Shown piece by piece: positions 16,047 through 24,847 of a stretch of DNA of 64,000 nt (positions are counted from its first letter, which is position 1; each line of letters starts with the position of its first letter). The notes below the pieces were generated by a model that was not told the origin of the DNA, made no database searches, and saw only the letters and a program-made list of their open reading frames with translations. The DNA comes from Bacteroidaceae bacterium (GTDB lineage: Bacteria; Bacteroidota; Bacteroidia; Bacteroidales; Bacteroidaceae): NCBI GenBank assembly GCA_016291905.1, contig JAEEZS010000060.1, forward strand, positions 48,749 through 112,748, in the 5' to 3' direction. The position numbers and the translations under genes are program-made.

Positions 16047-16418
16047 CTATAAACTCAAAATATGGCTTCCATCATAATCATTGCTTCTATTAAGAAGAGG
16101 ATTGTTGAGAAAGGATGACTCACGATAGGTTGCCAACGCTATTTTCGTTGTGGCATTAAGAGAAAGCTCTGTATATATGCCAGCTGATGGTCTTTCTATG
16201 AATCCTGCTTCAACCAATGTTGGGATGCTGTAGTCAATGGCATTCGATATAGACTTGTTGAAGCCATAGATTTCTGAAATCTTTTCCTCCAGCAGTTTGC
16301 GTGATACCTGATCTTGCACATGGAAATACTTGCTAAGTATGCACACCTCTTCATAACTGAAGGGAAAGGCAGAATTATAGAGTTCTGCTACGATAATGGC
16401 GCGTCTATTATGTCCCAA
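16047..16418 (-). pseudogene. Probable 5'-truncated gene, winged-helix-like protein of unknown function
   Basis: The frame has no ATG near its beginning; the only available start is TTG at 16416-16418, and an in-frame stop lies about 30 bases upstream of that. The 123 residues (AIIVAELYNSAFPFSYEEVC at the front, LVEAGFIERPSAGIYTELS in the middle) read like a genuine protein with a winged-helix-like wing. I do not recognise the family. The coding sequence meets the 11-mer TCTGCGTAAAC at 16421-16431, which also occurs beside the tRNA scar, so truncation by recombination there is plausible. It may instead be a complete small gene with a TTG start. Confidence 0.5.
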
Positions 16419-16668
16419 ATTCTGCGTAAACGTTTTGTTTCAGGATTCCCTTTTCTGTCATGCAGTATCATAGAGTTTCTATAATGCATTATTAACCACA
16501 TTCGCATTATACGAAGGTGTTTCTACGCGTTACTATATCTACACTTATTTTGTGGCATTAGAAGAATCTTTTGCAACAATTTGCCATTTTTGAAAGACTG
16601 TTAGTATAAAAATCGTGAAAGAACAACAGTTTTCTTCTTGCTCATGCTCGTTATCCGATAAAATTATA

Positions 16669-16676
16669 TAACTTTG
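16669..16676 (+). promoter_or_regulatory. -7 element before the restriction-modification operon
   Basis: TAACTTTG lies 28 bases before the HTH gene; no convincing -33 element is at the right distance, which would fit an activator- or controller-dependent promoter. Confidence 0.45.
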
Positions 16677-16703
16677 CGTTCAAATTAAATATGTTCAAGA
16701 ACT

Positions 16704-16913
16704 ATGGCTAAGATAAATCGCTTAAAAGTAGTGCTAGTAGAAAAAGAAAAAAGTGGCAAGTGGTTGGCAGACCAATTAGGGAAGTCAACATGTACTGTCA
16801 GTAAGTGGTGTAGTAATACAACACAACCAGATTTACAAACACTAACAAGAATTGCACAACTCTTAAATGTTGATACGAGAGATTTACTTACCCCTTCTAA
16901 CATTCAAGATTAA
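16704..16913 (+). CDS. XRE-family HTH protein, probable controller of the restriction-modification operon
   Basis: This 69-residue protein is almost entirely one Cro/C1-type helix-turn-helix: LADQLGKSTCTVSKWCSNTT (helices 2 and 3) followed by PDLQTLTRIAQLLNVDTRDL. Its size and place, 12 bp before a methyltransferase gene, match the C-proteins that time expression of restriction enzymes after entry into a new host. No palindromic C-box could be picked out with confidence. It is AT-rich like the next three genes. Confidence 0.8.
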   Translation: MAKINRLKVVLVEKEKSGKWLADQLGKSTCTVSKWCSNTTQPDLQTLTRIAQLLNVDTRDLLTPSNIQD

Positions 16914-16925
16914 ATTGTAGCAGAA

Positions 16926-17801
16926 ATGTGTAATATGCAGCAAGACAATATTGAGGAATTTTCAAATAATAATGGTTGTATATTCCATGGTGATGCGCTT
17001 GAAGTTCTAAAGCTAATTCCCGATGAATCTATCGATCTGTTGTTTGTTGACCCACCATATAACATTGGTAAAAACTTTGCTGGACGTAAAGACAAATGGA
17101 AAACGGACAAAGATTATCTTGATTGGTGCTATCAATGGATTGACTTATGTATTAAAAAGGTTAAGCCTAATGGATCTCTTTATTTGATGACATCAACTCA
17201 ATTCATGCCTTATTTTGATTTGTATGTTCGTGATAAGGTGACTATTCTTTCTCGAATAGTGTGGTCGTATGATAGTTCAGGCGTTCAAGCAAAGAATTAT
17301 TTCGGATCAATGTATGAACCGATTCTATTCTGTGTGAAGAACAAAAATAATTACACATTCAATTCCGACGATATTCTTGTTGAAGCAAAAACTGGTTCAA
17401 AACGGAAATTGATTGATTATCGTAAAAATCCGCCACAACCATATAAAACCGAAAAGGTTCCTGGCAACGTATGGGACTTTGCTCGCGTTAGGTATAGAAT
17501 GGAGGAGTACGAGAATCATCCCACCCAAAAACCAATTGCACTCCTTGAACGCATAATTAAAGCGAGCAGTAATCCAGGAGATATTGTTTTAGACCCATTC
17601 TGTGGCACTTTTACTACCTGTTTCGTTGCCCAAAAGTTGAATCGACGTTTCATCGGAATTGAAATTCAGGAAGATTATTTAAAAATAGGTCTACGTCGTT
17701 TGGGTATAGCAATAGAGTACAAAGGTGAAATTCTTGAAAGAGCAAAAAAGACTTTTGAACATAAAGTCCCCAAAGAACAAACATTCATAAATTTTGAATA
17801 A
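16926..17801 (+). CDS. YhdJ-like DNA adenine-N6 methyltransferase
   Basis: This 291-residue methyltransferase has motif IV DPPYNIG at 42-48 before motif I DPFCGTFTTC at 223-232, the beta-class order. Segments RIVWSYDSSGVQAKNYFGSM, EAKTGSKRKLIDYRKNPPQP and YENHPTQKP closely match, from memory, E. coli YhdJ (M.EcoKII), an adenine methyltransferase acting at ATGCAT. The same or a related target is therefore a sensible first guess. ATG at 16926 is used; a second ATG at 16935 is possible. It is the first enzyme gene of the operon, with the nuclease gene 1 bp after its stop. Confidence 0.88.
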   Translation: MCNMQQDNIEEFSNNNGCIFHGDALEVLKLIPDESIDLLFVDPPYNIGKNFAGRKDKWKTDKDYLDWCYQWIDLCIKKVKPNGSLYLMTSTQFMPYFDLYVRDKVTILSRIVWSYDSSGVQAKNYFGSMYEPILFCVKNKNNYTFNSDDILVEAKTGSKRKLIDYRKNPPQPYKTEKVPGNVWDFARVRYRMEEYENHPTQKPIALLERIIKASSNPGDIVLDPFCGTFTTCFVAQKLNRRFIGIEIQEDYLKIGLRRLGIAIEYKGEILERAKKTFEHKVPKEQTFINFE

Positions 17802-17802
17802 G

Positions 17803-18924
17803 ATGGAATCAACATTTGAAGCATATATAAAAGAGTACATTCGTGTTAAATATGGAAAGGATGCAAGAGAGCTGTTTTCTCTTAGCCATATCCTTCAGTA
17901 TCTCGTACATAAAACAAAGTCTGCAAATAAAGGAGCAAAAGCACGAGGGAGTTTTGCTAATCTCTATGCCATCTATGTAATAGTAGAGGATTATCTGGCT
18001 AATGATTTTGATAAAACAGGGAATTACTTTGATTATGAAGGAGCTCAATTCTCAGCTCTATTCAAAAGACAACGAGAACTACCTTTTGGCGCAAAGCTCC
18101 AAAACCATGCTTTAAACTCACGTATGAACGAGGAGTTTTTCAAGTTTTTCCCAACCCAAACAGGAATGCCACCAATAATGCGAAATCTTGAAACACAGCG
18201 TTATTGGTTTAATGAAAACTATCTTAAAATCCAAGTTGGGGACAAGGTCTACAATATTGCTAAGGATATAATTAGTATTATCGAACATTATGTTGAAGTT
18301 AAACAAGGAACCTTCAAGCAATTTATAGAACAGTGTGAGATTCTTCAAAACATTGATGCTGATGATACTGCTGAAGTAACAGACTTTATCATGTCTCTTC
18401 TTGCTTCCAATGTTGATGCAAGATTGTTTGAGATCGTAAGTTATTCAATACTCAAATTCTACTATAAAGACATTGAAATCTATTGGGGGTACACTCCAGA
18501 AGTAGAGAAACTCACCAAAGACTATTTACACTTATACAAAACAGGTCGAACCAATGCTAATGACGGAGGTATAGACTTCGTTATGAAGCCTCTGGGACGT
18601 TTTTTCCAAGTTACAGAAACATTAGACTTCAAAAAATATTTTCTTGACATAGAAAAAATTGAACGATATCCATTGTCTTTCGTAATAAAATCAGAGGAGT
18701 CGGGGGAAAACCTAATGGCAAAACTTAAGGCAGATGCACTTAAGACCTATGTGGTTCAAAAAGTAGTTGATGATTATATGAGTTGTATTGAAGAAATAAT
18801 CAATATACCTCAGTTAAAAAGATACCTCTCGGAATTGGATGAACGGAATATGGTTCCTGAAATTCTTAAAGAAATCATCCTTCAAAGTAAAGTTGAATTT
18901 AATTACGAAGACGAAGAAAGTTAA
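17803..18924 (+). CDS. Probable type II restriction endonuclease
   Basis: The ATG at 17803 is preferred to a TTG at 17794, which would overlap the methyltransferase stop. The 373 residues match no family I can name. Near residue 254 NDGGIDFVMKPLGRFFQVTE fits a PD-(D/E)XK nuclease core in which Gln replaces the second acid, a known variant. The N-terminal half is helical (HILQYLVHKTKSANKGAKAR). It lies directly between two methyltransferase genes, with 1 bp before it and 0 bp after it, the standard place for the cognate nuclease. Nuclease function is inferred mainly from this. Confidence 0.7.
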   Translation: MESTFEAYIKEYIRVKYGKDARELFSLSHILQYLVHKTKSANKGAKARGSFANLYAIYVIVEDYLANDFDKTGNYFDYEGAQFSALFKRQRELPFGAKLQNHALNSRMNEEFFKFFPTQTGMPPIMRNLETQRYWFNENYLKIQVGDKVYNIAKDIISIIEHYVEVKQGTFKQFIEQCEILQNIDADDTAEVTDFIMSLLASNVDARLFEIVSYSILKFYYKDIEIYWGYTPEVEKLTKDYLHLYKTGRTNANDGGIDFVMKPLGRFFQVTETLDFKKYFLDIEKIERYPLSFVIKSEESGENLMAKLKADALKTYVVQKVVDDYMSCIEEIINIPQLKRYLSELDERNMVPEILKEIILQSKVEFNYEDEES

Positions 18925-20115
18925 ATGATTATACCATATTTCGATTGCAATGATTTCTGCATATATAATGGCGACAGTTTAACTCTTATTAATCAGTTAG
19001 ACAATAATAGTTTAGATTTGGTATTTGCAGATCCTCCGTACTTTCTATCAAGTGGTAGAAAGATGAATATTGCAGGTCGTAATGTGTCTTTTGAGAAGGG
19101 GGGATGGGATAGATGTCGTTCAACTGAGGAGATTGATAATTTTAATTCTAAATGGATTCAGGCAGTGCGTCTTAAAATGAAGCAAGATGCCACAATCTGG
19201 ATTTCTGGCACATTTCATAATATTTTTTCTGTGGAGCGCATCCTTGTTGACAATGGTTTCAAAATCATCAACCTCGTATCATGGCAGAAATCCAATCCAC
19301 ATGATATTACAGATGGGCAACATCTAACATTTTCAACAGAAATATTGGTTTGGGCTAGGAAGTCACTTCATGGAAAACATTGTTATAATCACGAATTAAT
19401 GGTTCAGCTTAATGGAGGCAAACCTTTAACAGATGTTTGGAGAATACCAACACCTAGTAGTTGGGAAAGAAAATGTGGTAAGCATCCAACACAAAAACCT
19501 CTTCGACTTCTTTACAAAATAATCCTTGCTTCAACTCGTGCAGGTGACACCATACTTGACCCTTTTGCGGGTAGTTGTACTACTGGTATTGCAGCGAACC
19601 TTCTTGGTCGTAAATTTATCGGCATTGACCAGAGTTCAGAATTTCTTGATTACGGAATCAGACGTAAACAAGAAATTCTAGATCCATTGATAAGCGAGAA
19701 GTTTCTAAGAAAAATTTCAGAAAACCCAGAGGAGGCAACTGTAATGATTAATCATTGTCGTAAGGGATTAAAAGATAAAATGATAGAAACAGGCATTTGC
19801 TACTTGCGAGCAGGTGACTCGAAGGGTTCTCTTTGTATCACTCCTGGTTTTGAAAGATTGTCATATGTCCTTCTCCATACGAATGGAGAAGACTGCCAGC
19901 TCTTCAAATTAAAATCCCAAGGCAAATTCAACATATGGGCGAAAGAGACTTTGGAAAATTATGGATTTGAACCGTCACATGCGCCTTACTATATCGTTCT
20001 TCGTTTTGATAATTCCAAACCAATTCCATACAAACAATTACCGAACTTGAAGGAATCTGGTAACACTTACATAGCTAAGATTAAGCCCCTAAGTGATTTT
20101 ATGGGCATGAAGTAA
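18925..20115 (+). CDS. DpnA-like DNA methyltransferase with C-terminal extension
   Basis: This 396-residue methyltransferase starts immediately after the stop of the nuclease gene. Motif IV FADPPYFLSS at 35-44 and motif I DPFAGSCTTG at 212-221 give the beta order. The stretches WISGTFHNIFSVERIL and GKHPTQKPLRLLYKIILAST resemble, from memory, DpnA (M2.DpnII), which also acts on single-stranded DNA during uptake. About 140 residues beyond the catalytic domain (255-396) have no counterpart in DpnA and may be a target-recognition or accessory domain. Two methyltransferases with one nuclease often mean an asymmetric target or a need to protect hemimethylated or single-stranded DNA. Confidence 0.85.
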   Translation: MIIPYFDCNDFCIYNGDSLTLINQLDNNSLDLVFADPPYFLSSGRKMNIAGRNVSFEKGGWDRCRSTEEIDNFNSKWIQAVRLKMKQDATIWISGTFHNIFSVERILVDNGFKIINLVSWQKSNPHDITDGQHLTFSTEILVWARKSLHGKHCYNHELMVQLNGGKPLTDVWRIPTPSSWERKCGKHPTQKPLRLLYKIILASTRAGDTILDPFAGSCTTGIAANLLGRKFIGIDQSSEFLDYGIRRKQEILDPLISEKFLRKISENPEEATVMINHCRKGLKDKMIETGICYLRAGDSKGSLCITPGFERLSYVLLHTNGEDCQLFKLKSQGKFNIWAKETLENYGFEPSHAPYYIVLRFDNSKPIPYKQLPNLKESGNTYIAKIKPLSDFMGMK

Positions 20116-20654
20116 TCATCTTTTCAAGATTGACAACGGAACGAATAAGCCCATTGACTTTCAGCAGTTATGTCAGATGTTAGTGGGCTTATTGTTCCAT
20201 AATTGCGTCCCAAGAGCCATGTTGGGAACATTAGATAATGGCTAAAACTAGTTAATCCATTTGCCAACCAACATGACAATGACGGTAGCGAATATGGAGA
20301 ATTACGGAGTGACGAAGAAGAACCAAGTATGGCGGGGACAGGTACTTTGAGTCGTGCACGAAGCGCAAAGAATCTGCAAAAATAAACGGAATCTGCGCCA
20401 TTCATTTCGTGCCCCCCCACTTTTCAATTTTCTGAAAATTGATAGTTCAACCGATGGGGCAGCGAGCGGAGAATGGAGTTTACTCCAATTATCCCGAGTC
20501 GCGACGGGTGTCGAACGAAGTTCAACAGGGGATAGTTATTTTATCTGAAGCGTATTTCAGGGACAGAGGCTGTTTGATTCGACGTTTTCTCTGGTAAAAA
20601 ACGGGTAAAACCAGAAAAAAAGCATCATGTTTGAGATTTTTTATTGTGTAATGG
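20116..20654. other. Intergenic region without a recognisable gene; contains inverted repeats
   Basis: Here the AT-rich composition of the island gives way to the host's. An imperfect long inverted repeat is present at 20138-20154 and 20183-20198 (arms GGAACGAATAAGCCCA and TGGGCTTATTGTTCC), possibly a terminator for the methyltransferase operon although no T-run follows. GCACGAA/TTCGTGC (about 20357-20411) and TCAATTTTC/GAAAATTGA (near 20424-20442) are further hairpins. Short open frames here show no protein-like features. Confidence 0.6.
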
Positions 20655-20684
20655 TTGATAATTGAACTATTGTTTGTATATTTG
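20655..20684 (+). promoter_or_regulatory. Promoter of hipBA
   Basis: TTG at 20655-20657, a 19-base spacer and TATATTTG at 20677-20684 are near consensus, and the HipB start is at 20713. Confidence 0.7.
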
Positions 20685-20712
20685 CAGCGCAAAAGTCATA
20701 AAATAAACTGTT

Positions 20713-21063
20713 ATGGACGATATCTACATGCTTGCCGATGCGGCTATTCTTAATAGAATAGGCAGCCGGTTGAAGGCCGTCAGGCTGAAGCAGAACATTA
20801 CCCAACAGAGCCTTGCCGATGCGGCCGGGGTGTCTCTGTCATCGCTAAAGAAGATTGAAAAGGGGGAGATCGGCTCCTTCGACTCTCTCCTGAGGGTGTT
20901 GCGCACCCTGGGAAAGCTTGACGTGCTTCAGCCTTTGGTTGATGAGGAACAGATGAGCCCAAGTGAGTACTATGAGCTGGTTCATTCGGAAAGGGCAAAG
21001 CACCAACGCCAACGTGCAGCGGGGCGATTGCATAATGGTGATAAGGAGGAGACGGAATGGTAG
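20713..21063 (+). CDS. hipB: HipB-like XRE-family antitoxin
   Basis: This 116-residue protein has a Cro/C1 helix-turn-helix at about 15-70 (LKAVRLKQNITQQSLADAAG, then VSLSSLKKIEKGE) and a charged tail. It overlaps the HipA gene by 7 bases, so the two are translationally coupled. By analogy with HipBA pairs it represses its own promoter and neutralises the kinase toxin. The C-terminal tail (HSERAKHQRQRAAGRL) is basic and longer than in E. coli HipB. Confidence 0.85.
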   Translation: MDDIYMLADAAILNRIGSRLKAVRLKQNITQQSLADAAGVSLSSLKKIEKGEIGSFDSLLRVLRTLGKLDVLQPLVDEEQMSPSEYYELVHSERAKHQRQRAAGRLHNGDKEETEW

Positions 21064-22349
21064 ATGTAGCAAAGGTCAGCATGTTTGGCATTCCCGTCGG
21101 TACCTTCAACTGGGACAGCCGATATGGGGTGGTCAGGTTTGAATATGACCACAGCTTTGTGGGGCGTGGGCTGGAACCGTCGCCTTTGATGATGCCCGTT
21201 CGCGAGGGACGGGTCTATTCTTTTGCCCACTTGGGAAGGGATACTTTTCAGGGTTTGCCGGGTATGCTGGCGGATGCCCTGCCGGACACTTATGGCCGCG
21301 CGCTGTTTGAACGATGGCTCTCCCTGACGGGACGAACGAGCGGCAATCCTATTGAGTCGCTCTGTTTCTTGGGCAAGCGTTGCATGGGGGCTCTGGAGTT
21401 TGAGCCTGCAATAGATGTGGCTTATGACCAGGAGGCTCGGTTTGAGATTGACATGCTGGTGGAGGTGGCTAAGGAGGCTCTTGCACAGAAATCGTCTTTT
21501 GGCACCAATCTTAACAACGACAGGAAAGCTGCCATGGCTGAGATTTTGCGTCTCGGTACTTCTGCGGGCGGCCAGCGGGCCAAAGCAATCATTGCGTATA
21601 ACAAAGTGACCGGCGAAATCCGCTCGGGACAGGTGGAGGCTCCTGCTGGATTTGATTACTATCTGATAAAGCTTGACGGGGTGTCGGATCAGGCCGGATT
21701 CAGGGATACGGAAAACTACGGGCGCCTGGAATACTCTTTCTACAAGTTGGCTAAGGCCTGCGGCATTGAGATGTCGGAGTGTTCGCTGATTGAGGAGAAC
21801 AGACGGGCGCACTTCCTCACCAAGCGTTTCGACCGTAAGGACGGGAAGAAGATTCACATGCAGACGCTATGTGGTATCGCTCATTTTGACTACCGTTTGC
21901 ACCGTGCCTATTCCTACGAGCAGGCGTTCGATGTGATGAGGGCGCTCAGACTGACTTATCAGGAGGCTAAAGAGATGTTCCGTCGAATGGTGTTTAATGT
22001 GGTGGTCCGCAATCAGGATGACCATACAAAGAACATCTCGTTTTTGATGGCGGAAGACGGGAAATGGCGTCTTTCACCTGCCTACGACATGGGATATGCC
22101 TTTAATCCGAATGGGGGATGGACTGCCACGCACCAGATGTCCGTGAATGGTAAGTTTGACGATATCAATAGGGGTGACTTGCTGGCTTTTGCCGCAAAAA
22201 ACAACATCAAGGACGCGGCTTCCATCATTGATGAGATCTGCGAGGCTGCGTGGCATTGGGGGGAGATGGCCAAGGACTGCGGCGTGCCTCCAGCCATGAC
22301 GGATGCCATTGCCTCGGAGATGTTAAGGGATATGAATGTAGGTTCGTGA
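21057..22349 (+). CDS. hipA: HipA-family serine/threonine kinase toxin
   Basis: This 430-residue protein matches HipA along its whole length. The N-subdomain has GLPGMLADALPDTYGR; the kinase domain has an ATP-contact lysine region YYLIKLDG, the catalytic loop NVVVRNQDDHTKN with QDDH at 320-323, and the metal-binding SPAYDMG at 340-346. All expected catalytic residues are present, so the toxin should be active. E. coli HipA inactivates glutamyl-tRNA synthetase by phosphorylation; the target here is unknown. GC content is closer to the host than to the island on the left. Confidence 0.92.
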   Translation: MVDVAKVSMFGIPVGTFNWDSRYGVVRFEYDHSFVGRGLEPSPLMMPVREGRVYSFAHLGRDTFQGLPGMLADALPDTYGRALFERWLSLTGRTSGNPIESLCFLGKRCMGALEFEPAIDVAYDQEARFEIDMLVEVAKEALAQKSSFGTNLNNDRKAAMAEILRLGTSAGGQRAKAIIAYNKVTGEIRSGQVEAPAGFDYYLIKLDGVSDQAGFRDTENYGRLEYSFYKLAKACGIEMSECSLIEENRRAHFLTKRFDRKDGKKIHMQTLCGIAHFDYRLHRAYSYEQAFDVMRALRLTYQEAKEMFRRMVFNVVVRNQDDHTKNISFLMAEDGKWRLSPAYDMGYAFNPNGGWTATHQMSVNGKFDDINRGDLLAFAAKNNIKDAASIIDEICEAAWHWGEMAKDCGVPPAMTDAIASEMLRDMNVGS

Positions 22350-22363
22350 CATTCATCAATAAT

Positions 22364-23371
22364 CTATAGCCCAAAGCAGCGACGAATCCAAATAGATGGT
22401 ATCCGCTTTACTACCAGACTAATGAGAACAGGAATATATAGCCCCAAAACGATATTGAGCAGGTAGAACGGGACGACTAATTCTGGACTCCCCAGCCGAG
22501 ACCATAAAATGAGTTCAACGAAAGCCTGAAAGGCAATGCCAAACAGGTAGATGGGGAACACATAGTCGCGCCACGAATGACACAGCGTCGGAATCCTCCG
22601 GTCGAACCAAAGTCCAAGCGCAAGCAGCGTGCCAATGCCTGCAAAATGATGGATAAGGCCCACCCATTCTTGTTCGTAGGACACAAAGCACATCACGACA
22701 TAGACAACTGCTATCGGTATAGCCACCTTTGCCTGCCGCAAATACTTCCACAACTGAAAGTGAAAGAGCAAAAGTCCAGCGAAGAAAAATGGTAGATAAC
22801 GGTTTAGCGTGAAGATGCAAAACCAGTTGCGTGAAGTGAATGCCGTGAAGTCAAACATGTATAACAATATCGCCATGATGCCGAAAACGAGGATACTCCA
22901 CGTCCGTCGTAGCACAAGTCTATAGAGAGGATATAGCGCCATGAGCACTAGCAGTTGCATGAGGTACCACCGGTGAGGCCAGGGCAAATCTTCGTAGCTG
23001 ACGAGCGACAAAAGAAACGTAAGGGGGGTGACGGAATGGGGATGCTTGACAAAGCTATTAAACACCAGCTGTGAAGCACAGCCCACCAATGTGCAAAAGA
23101 TCAGCGGACAGCCAATGCGCACCAGCTTATCAAGATAGAGCCTGCCGACTTTCCACCCCTTGGCCAGACGGGTATAGTAGAGTAGGGCTCCGCTGTAGAA
23201 GACGAAAGCAGGCATGACAAGGGTAGCGAACGGGGCATTGATTCGGTCGATGAAAGCATAGTTTTGCTGTGTATTGAAATCCTGCAAGCGCGTGTGGTAC
23301 ATCACTACTAACAGGATAGTAATGCCTCGGACTATCGAAAGCCAGTTGAGTTTCTGTGTGGTTCCTTTCAT
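22364..23371 (-). CDS. Acyltransferase family 3 membrane protein
   Basis: This 335-residue polytopic protein has about ten hydrophobic helices. The opening KLNWLSIVRGITILLVVMYH has the R-x(10)-H arrangement typical of acyltransferase 3 proteins (OafA/NodX type), and PWPHRWYLMQLLVLMALYPL is a later family feature. These enzymes transfer acetyl or similar groups to surface sugars such as O-antigen or capsule. Its gene lies 18 bp after rodA on the same strand and may be read through from the cell-shape operon, though the function is unrelated. The target sugar cannot be told. Confidence 0.85.
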   Translation of the reverse strand: MKGTTQKLNWLSIVRGITILLVVMYHTRLQDFNTQQNYAFIDRINAPFATLVMPAFVFYSGALLYYTRLAKGWKVGRLYLDKLVRIGCPLIFCTLVGCASQLVFNSFVKHPHSVTPLTFLLSLVSYEDLPWPHRWYLMQLLVLMALYPLYRLVLRRTWSILVFGIMAILLYMFDFTAFTSRNWFCIFTLNRYLPFFFAGLLLFHFQLWKYLRQAKVAIPIAVVYVVMCFVSYEQEWVGLIHHFAGIGTLLALGLWFDRRIPTLCHSWRDYVFPIYLFGIAFQAFVELILWSRLGSPELVVPFYLLNIVLGLYIPVLISLVVKRIPSIWIRRCFGL

Positions 23372-23389
23372 GGCGGGAAGTGTACCCGG

Positions 23390-24847
23390 CTAGCGGACGG
23401 TGCGCTCGGCGTCCATGCGGAGGAAGATGGCGATGAGGATGGTGAAGCCCCAGAGGGAGCTGCCGCCGTAGCTGAAGAAGGGTAGGGGAATGCCGATGAC
23501 GGGCATGTAGCCGATGACCATGCCGATGTTGATGATGAGATGGAAGGTGAGGATGCACACGACGGAGTAGCCGTAGGCTCGCCCGAAACGTCCTAGCCCT
23601 TGCCGCTCGGCCAGCACCAGCAGACGCAGGATGAGCGCCCCGAAGAGCAGCAGCACGCCGACGGCGCCGATGAAGCCTTGCTCCTCGCCGATGGTGCAGA
23701 AGATGAAGTCGGTTTCCTGCTCGGGCACATAGCTGAGCTTGGTCTGGGTGCCGTTGAGGAAGCCTTTGCCACGCAGTCCGCCTGAGCCGATGGCAATCTT
23801 CGCTTGGTGGACGTTGTAGCCGACGTGCTTGATGTCTTCCTCCATGCCCAGCACCACGCGGATGCGTTGCTGCTGATAGTCCTTGAGCACGTGGTTGAAG
23901 ACGTAGTCGGTGGAGTAGTAGTAGCCCACGGAGCCTACGGCAAACAGCGCGATGAAGAGGTACACGGGGCGTCGCGAAGGGAGGTAGCTCAGCAGCAGCC
24001 ACACGGCGATGAGGCCGCAGAGACCAATCTGCACCCAGCCGACGTTGAACGGAATGAAGTAGCGCGAAGCAAGCAGGGCGGCGATGGTGACGGGTACGGA
24101 GACGGCTATGACGATGAGGGCACGACGGCTGTCGTGGGCATAGACGCGCAGCATGATGGCTGTGACGACGGGGATGAGCGCCATGACGATGAAGAGCCCG
24201 ACGTCGGTGGGGATGTGGGGGAGGAAGTGTCCGCCCTGGCTGATGCCCACCACGAAGAAGACGATGGCGCAGATCCCGATGAGCAGGAACGAGCCTGTCA
24301 TGCCCTCGCGGTAGAGGACAAGGAAGAAGGCGAGGAAGACGAGGGCTGAGCCTGTCTCGGCCTGGGCCACGATGAGGAGCATGGGCAGCACCACGATGGC
24401 AAGGGCCTTGACCATGTCGGCACGCCGGCGGAACGTGAAGCCGTAGCGCCCTACCTGACGGGCGAGCGCGAGCGCCGTAGCGAACTTGGCAAACTCGGCG
24501 GGCTGCACCTTGACGGGGCCCAGCACCAGCCACGAGTGGCTGCCCTTGGTGTCGGGCGCGATGAAGATGGTGACGACGAGCAGGGCTATGACGGCGCAGT
24601 AGAGGATGTAGGCGTAGAGCTGGTAGTACTTCTTTCCGATATTGAGCAGCACGATGCCCACGAGCAGGGCACAGCCTATCCACACCAGCTGCTTGCCGGC
24701 ACGGCTGCTGAAGCTGAGGAAGCTGGTGGTGCTATAGTCGTAGCTGGCGCCGCAGATGCTGAGCCATCCGAAGGCCATCATCAGCAGGCAGATGACGATG
24801 GTGACCCAGTCGACAGATTTCCAAAGACTACCGTTCCGTGTTGCCAT
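23390..24847 (-). CDS. rodA: Peptidoglycan glycosyltransferase RodA
   Basis: This 485-residue SEDS-family protein has about ten membrane helices. Conserved pieces include GSHSWLVLGPVKVQPAEFAK and, near the end, PLPFFSYGGSSLWGF, the signature of FtsW/RodA/SpoVE. It polymerises lipid II glycan chains for side-wall growth together with PBP2, whose gene overlaps it by 20 bases. An extracellular loop is expanded compared with E. coli RodA (370 residues), containing YYYSTDYVFNHVLKDYQQQR and the catalytic-loop segment after it, as in other Bacteroidetes. Confidence 0.95.
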   Translation of the reverse strand: MATRNGSLWKSVDWVTIVICLLMMAFGWLSICGASYDYSTTSFLSFSSRAGKQLVWIGCALLVGIVLLNIGKKYYQLYAYILYCAVIALLVVTIFIAPDTKGSHSWLVLGPVKVQPAEFAKFATALALARQVGRYGFTFRRRADMVKALAIVVLPMLLIVAQAETGSALVFLAFFLVLYREGMTGSFLLIGICAIVFFVVGISQGGHFLPHIPTDVGLFIVMALIPVVTAIMLRVYAHDSRRALIVIAVSVPVTIAALLASRYFIPFNVGWVQIGLCGLIAVWLLLSYLPSRRPVYLFIALFAVGSVGYYYSTDYVFNHVLKDYQQQRIRVVLGMEEDIKHVGYNVHQAKIAIGSGGLRGKGFLNGTQTKLSYVPEQETDFIFCTIGEEQGFIGAVGVLLLFGALILRLLVLAERQGLGRFGRAYGYSVVCILTFHLIINIGMVIGYMPVIGIPLPFFSYGGSSLWGFTILIAIFLRMDAERTVR

